Shown here piece after piece: positions 6,409 to 8,798 of a stretch of DNA of 8,798 nucleotides; the first letter of the stretch is position 1, and each line of letters begins with the position of its first letter. A program made the position numbers and the translations under genes. The stretch covers positions 1 to 8,798 of the forward strand of contig JAOPWI010000204.1 in NCBI GenBank assembly GCA_025965755.1. The letters are read 5' to 3'. The notes beneath the pieces were generated by a model, which saw only the letters and a program-made list of their open reading frames with translations, was not told the origin of the DNA and ran no database searches. This stretch comes from Frankiales bacterium (GTDB taxonomy: Bacteria > Actinomycetota > Actinomycetes > Mycobacteriales > SCTD01).

Positions 6409-6424
6409 TACGGTCGCGGGCGTG
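6409..6424 (+). promoter_or_regulatory. -10 box placed for a leaderless methyltransferase mRNA
   Basis: TACGGT (6409-6414) fits TAnnnT, and the GTG start codon follows after 7 nt (6415-6421). Transcription would then begin at or next to the start codon. No convincing Shine-Dalgarno sequence precedes the GTG. This spacing is the hallmark of leaderless genes in mycobacteria and streptomycetes. A -35 box is not evident, as is usual for such promoters. Confidence 0.6.
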
Positions 6425-7852
6425 AGCGCCCTTCCGGACCCCGCCGCCCTGGTCAAGGACGCTCCCCGCGTCAGGGAGGCGCTGCACCGGGCCGGCTGGT
6501 CCGCCGAGGCGCTGGACGAGCTGCTGGGTGCGACCTACCGCACGCACCTGGACCGCGACGAGCTCGCGCCCGTGCTGCGCCGCACCCGGGGTGGCAGCCC
6601 GCTCGAGGTGCTGGCCCGGCTGCTGGTCATCGGCGAGCCGGTGAGCCTGGACGAGGCCGGCCGCGCCGGGCTCCCGGACAGCTGGCTGCAGCCGGAGGGC
6701 TACGACGTCCGCTGTCCCGTACGCCTGCAGCCGGTGCGCCACGGCGGCGTCGAGGTGCAGGTGCCGCACGACCCGGGCCGGGCCGCGACCGGCGTGGACC
6801 CCGACCAGGTCCTGGGCGTGGGGGCGGCCAGCCTGACGCTCGCGGCCGCGACCCCGCGCGACCTGGTGGGGCGCAGCCTGGACCTCGGCGCGGGAGCCGG
6901 CGTGCAGGCCCTGCTGGCCGAGGACCACAGCAGCGAGGTCGTCGCGACCGACCGCAACCCGCGGGCCGTCGCCCACACCCGCCTGGCCGCGGCGCTCAAC
7001 GGCGTCCAGATCGACGCCCGCGAGGGGGACCTGCTCGAGCCGGTGGCCGGCGAGCGCTTCGACCTGGTCGTGAGCAATCCGCCGTTCGTCATCGCGCCGG
7101 GCAAGCGCTACGTCTACCGCGACGCCGGGCTGGACGCCGACGACGTCTGCCGCCGCCTGCTCGCCGAGGTGCCGCAGGTGCTCGCGCCGGGCGGCCACGC
7201 CGTCCTGCTGGCCAACTGGCTGCACCTGGAGGGCGAGGACGGCGACGAGCGGGTGCTGTCGTGGTTCGAGGGCAACGGCTGCGACGGCTGGGTGGTGCAG
7301 CGTGAGCTGGCCGCCCCGGAGGACTACGTCACGGCCTGGCTGCGGGACACCGACGAGACCTTCGAGGGCTACGACGCGTGGCTCGACTGGTTCGCCGAGC
7401 GCCGGGTGGAGGCGATCGCCTTCGGCGTGGTGGCCCTGCGCCGTACCGAGGGCACCCCGACGGTGAGCCTGGACGACGTGCCGCAGCCGACGGCGGCGAC
7501 CTGGGGCGAGGAGGTGCGCGCGCACTTCTCCCGGCTGGACGCGTTGCGCCAGGACCCGCTGGCCGCCAGGTGGCGGCTGCGCGACGACGTCCGGCTGCAC
7601 TCGGTGGCCGAGCGCACGGACGGCGGGTGGTACGCCGCGGGGCAGCGGCTCCAGCAGGAGGCCGGGTTGCGGTGGTCCGGCGGCGTCGACCCGTACGGCG
7701 CCACGCTGCTCGCCGGCTGCGACGGCAGCCGCACCGTCGGGGAGCTGCTGGCGGTCCTGGCGATGAGCGCCGGCCTGTCCGACGGCGAGGCGGCCGAGCA
7801 GGTGCTGCCGGTCCTGCACCGGCTCGTCGAGCAGGGCTTCCTGGTCCCGTAG
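6422..7852 (+). CDS. Class I SAM-dependent methyltransferase with extra N- and C-terminal domains
   Basis: The protein has 476 residues. Residues about 10-115 form an N-terminal domain of the kind found before NPPF methyltransferases (DUF7059 type). The Rossmann core follows: SAM motif I LDLGAGAG (153-160), acidic motif II ATDRN (175-179) and the catalytic motif VVSNPPF (216-222). NPPF/NPPY enzymes methylate exocyclic or amide nitrogens, such as glutamine in release factors (PrmC/HemK) or guanine in ribosomal RNA (RsmC/RlmG), so a translation-related target is likely but not shown. The last 60 or so residues look like a small PqqD-like winged helix. It is encoded between hppA and topA, as in Streptomyces and related genomes. 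Start GTG at 6422 is supported by a -10 box at leaderless distance rather than by a ribosome site. The substrate cannot be told from sequence. Confidence 0.92.
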   Translation: MSALPDPAALVKDAPRVREALHRAGWSAEALDELLGATYRTHLDRDELAPVLRRTRGGSPLEVLARLLVIGEPVSLDEAGRAGLPDSWLQPEGYDVRCPVRLQPVRHGGVEVQVPHDPGRAATGVDPDQVLGVGAASLTLAAATPRDLVGRSLDLGAGAGVQALLAEDHSSEVVATDRNPRAVAHTRLAAALNGVQIDAREGDLLEPVAGERFDLVVSNPPFVIAPGKRYVYRDAGLDADDVCRRLLAEVPQVLAPGGHAVLLANWLHLEGEDGDERVLSWFEGNGCDGWVVQRELAAPEDYVTAWLRDTDETFEGYDAWLDWFAERRVEAIAFGVVALRRTEGTPTVSLDDVPQPTAATWGEEVRAHFSRLDALRQDPLAARWRLRDDVRLHSVAERTDGGWYAAGQRLQQEAGLRWSGGVDPYGATLLAGCDGSRTVGELLAVLAMSAGLSDGEAAEQVLPVLHRLVEQGFLVP

Positions 7853-7896
7853 CCGGGCCCCGAGCGCTCCGTCGGGCAGACTCGGGAGCGCCCCGG
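7853..7896 (+). terminator. Possible terminator hairpin after the methyltransferase gene
   Basis: GCGCTCC (7864-7870) pairs with GGAGCGC (7885-7891) around a 14-nt loop, and CCGGG (7853-7857) can extend the structure by pairing with CCCGG (7892-7896) across an internal bulge. It begins right after the TAG at 7850-7852. There is no T-run, and the loop contains one copy of the AGACTCGGG repeat, so a regulatory role before topA is an alternative. Confidence 0.42.
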
Positions 7897-7922
7897 TGTT
7901 GACACTGCGGGCCAGACTCGGG
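7873..7922 (+). repeat. Direct repeat flanking a -35-like box upstream of topA
   Basis: CGGGCAGACTCGGG (7873-7886) and CGGGCCAGACTCGGG (7908-7922) differ by one inserted C. The exact 9-mer AGACTCGGG recurs at 7878-7886 and 7914-7922, 36 nt apart, with TTGACA between them. The spacing and position suggest binding sites or duplicated promoter elements (CAGACT resembles a poor -10). The repeat is visible; the role is inference. Confidence 0.6.
7899..7904 (+). promoter_or_regulatory. Consensus -35 hexamer upstream of topA
   Basis: TTGACA is a perfect housekeeping -35 sequence, 60 nt before the topA start. No good TAnnnT lies 16-19 nt downstream; bases there (around 7921-7929) read as C-rich sequence ending in CACAG. 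The promoter is therefore either weak, dependent on an activator or on supercoiling, or the match is coincidental. Confidence 0.35.
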
Positions 7923-7964
7923 CCCACAGCGCCCGGAAGAAGATCGCCAACCTGCAGGAGACCC

Positions 7965-8798
<834 letters not shown>

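Overview
The window is very GC-rich, dense DNA, mostly GTG-started genes. Its gene content and order point to an actinomycete: a YprA/MrfA-like helicase, the BldG anti-anti-sigma factor, its neighbouring RsbW-type kinase, a membrane pyrophosphatase, a two-domain methyltransferase and topoisomerase I. I recognise this as a conserved chromosomal neighbourhood of Streptomyces and relatives (bldG region through topA), so it is core rather than accessory DNA. The sequence alone does not settle the genus.

Layout. Positions 1-144 hold the last 47 codons of a rightward gene ending in one membrane segment. It meets, tail to tail, a leftward pair: a 114-aa LapA-like membrane protein (165-509) and a 775-aa DEAD/DEAH-type helicase with a C-terminal cysteine cluster (554-2881). 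An exact 24-bp tandem duplication (124-171) sits on the two facing stop codons. A divergent promoter region (2882-3027) then leads into the rightward genes: bldG (3028-3369), an anti-sigma/kinase gene (3395-3865), hppA (4049-6346), a class I methyltransferase (6422-7852) and the first 278 codons of topA (7965 to the end). No gene-free stretch exceeds about 185 bp; the intergenic gaps hold promoter-like boxes, hairpins and short repeats, described individually.

How the parts work together. BldG and the kinase-like protein form a partner-switching pair: unphosphorylated BldG is expected to bind an anti-sigma factor and free a sigma factor of the SigB/SigF type. No sigma gene lies in the window. 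The bldG upstream region carries a good match to a SigB/SigF-type promoter, suggesting feedback. HppA has the lysine/threonine signature of the potassium-independent proton-pumping class. The helicase (DNA repair) and TopA (DNA relaxation) are nucleic-acid enzymes flanking the block.

I see no mobile element, CRISPR, phage or novel multi-gene system. The items most worth a second look are the serine replacing a near-invariant arginine in the TopA LSAGRVQS motif, the altered ATP-binding residues in the BldG partner, the SigB/SigF-like promoter before bldG, the stop-codon duplication, and the apparently leaderless methyltransferase mRNA.
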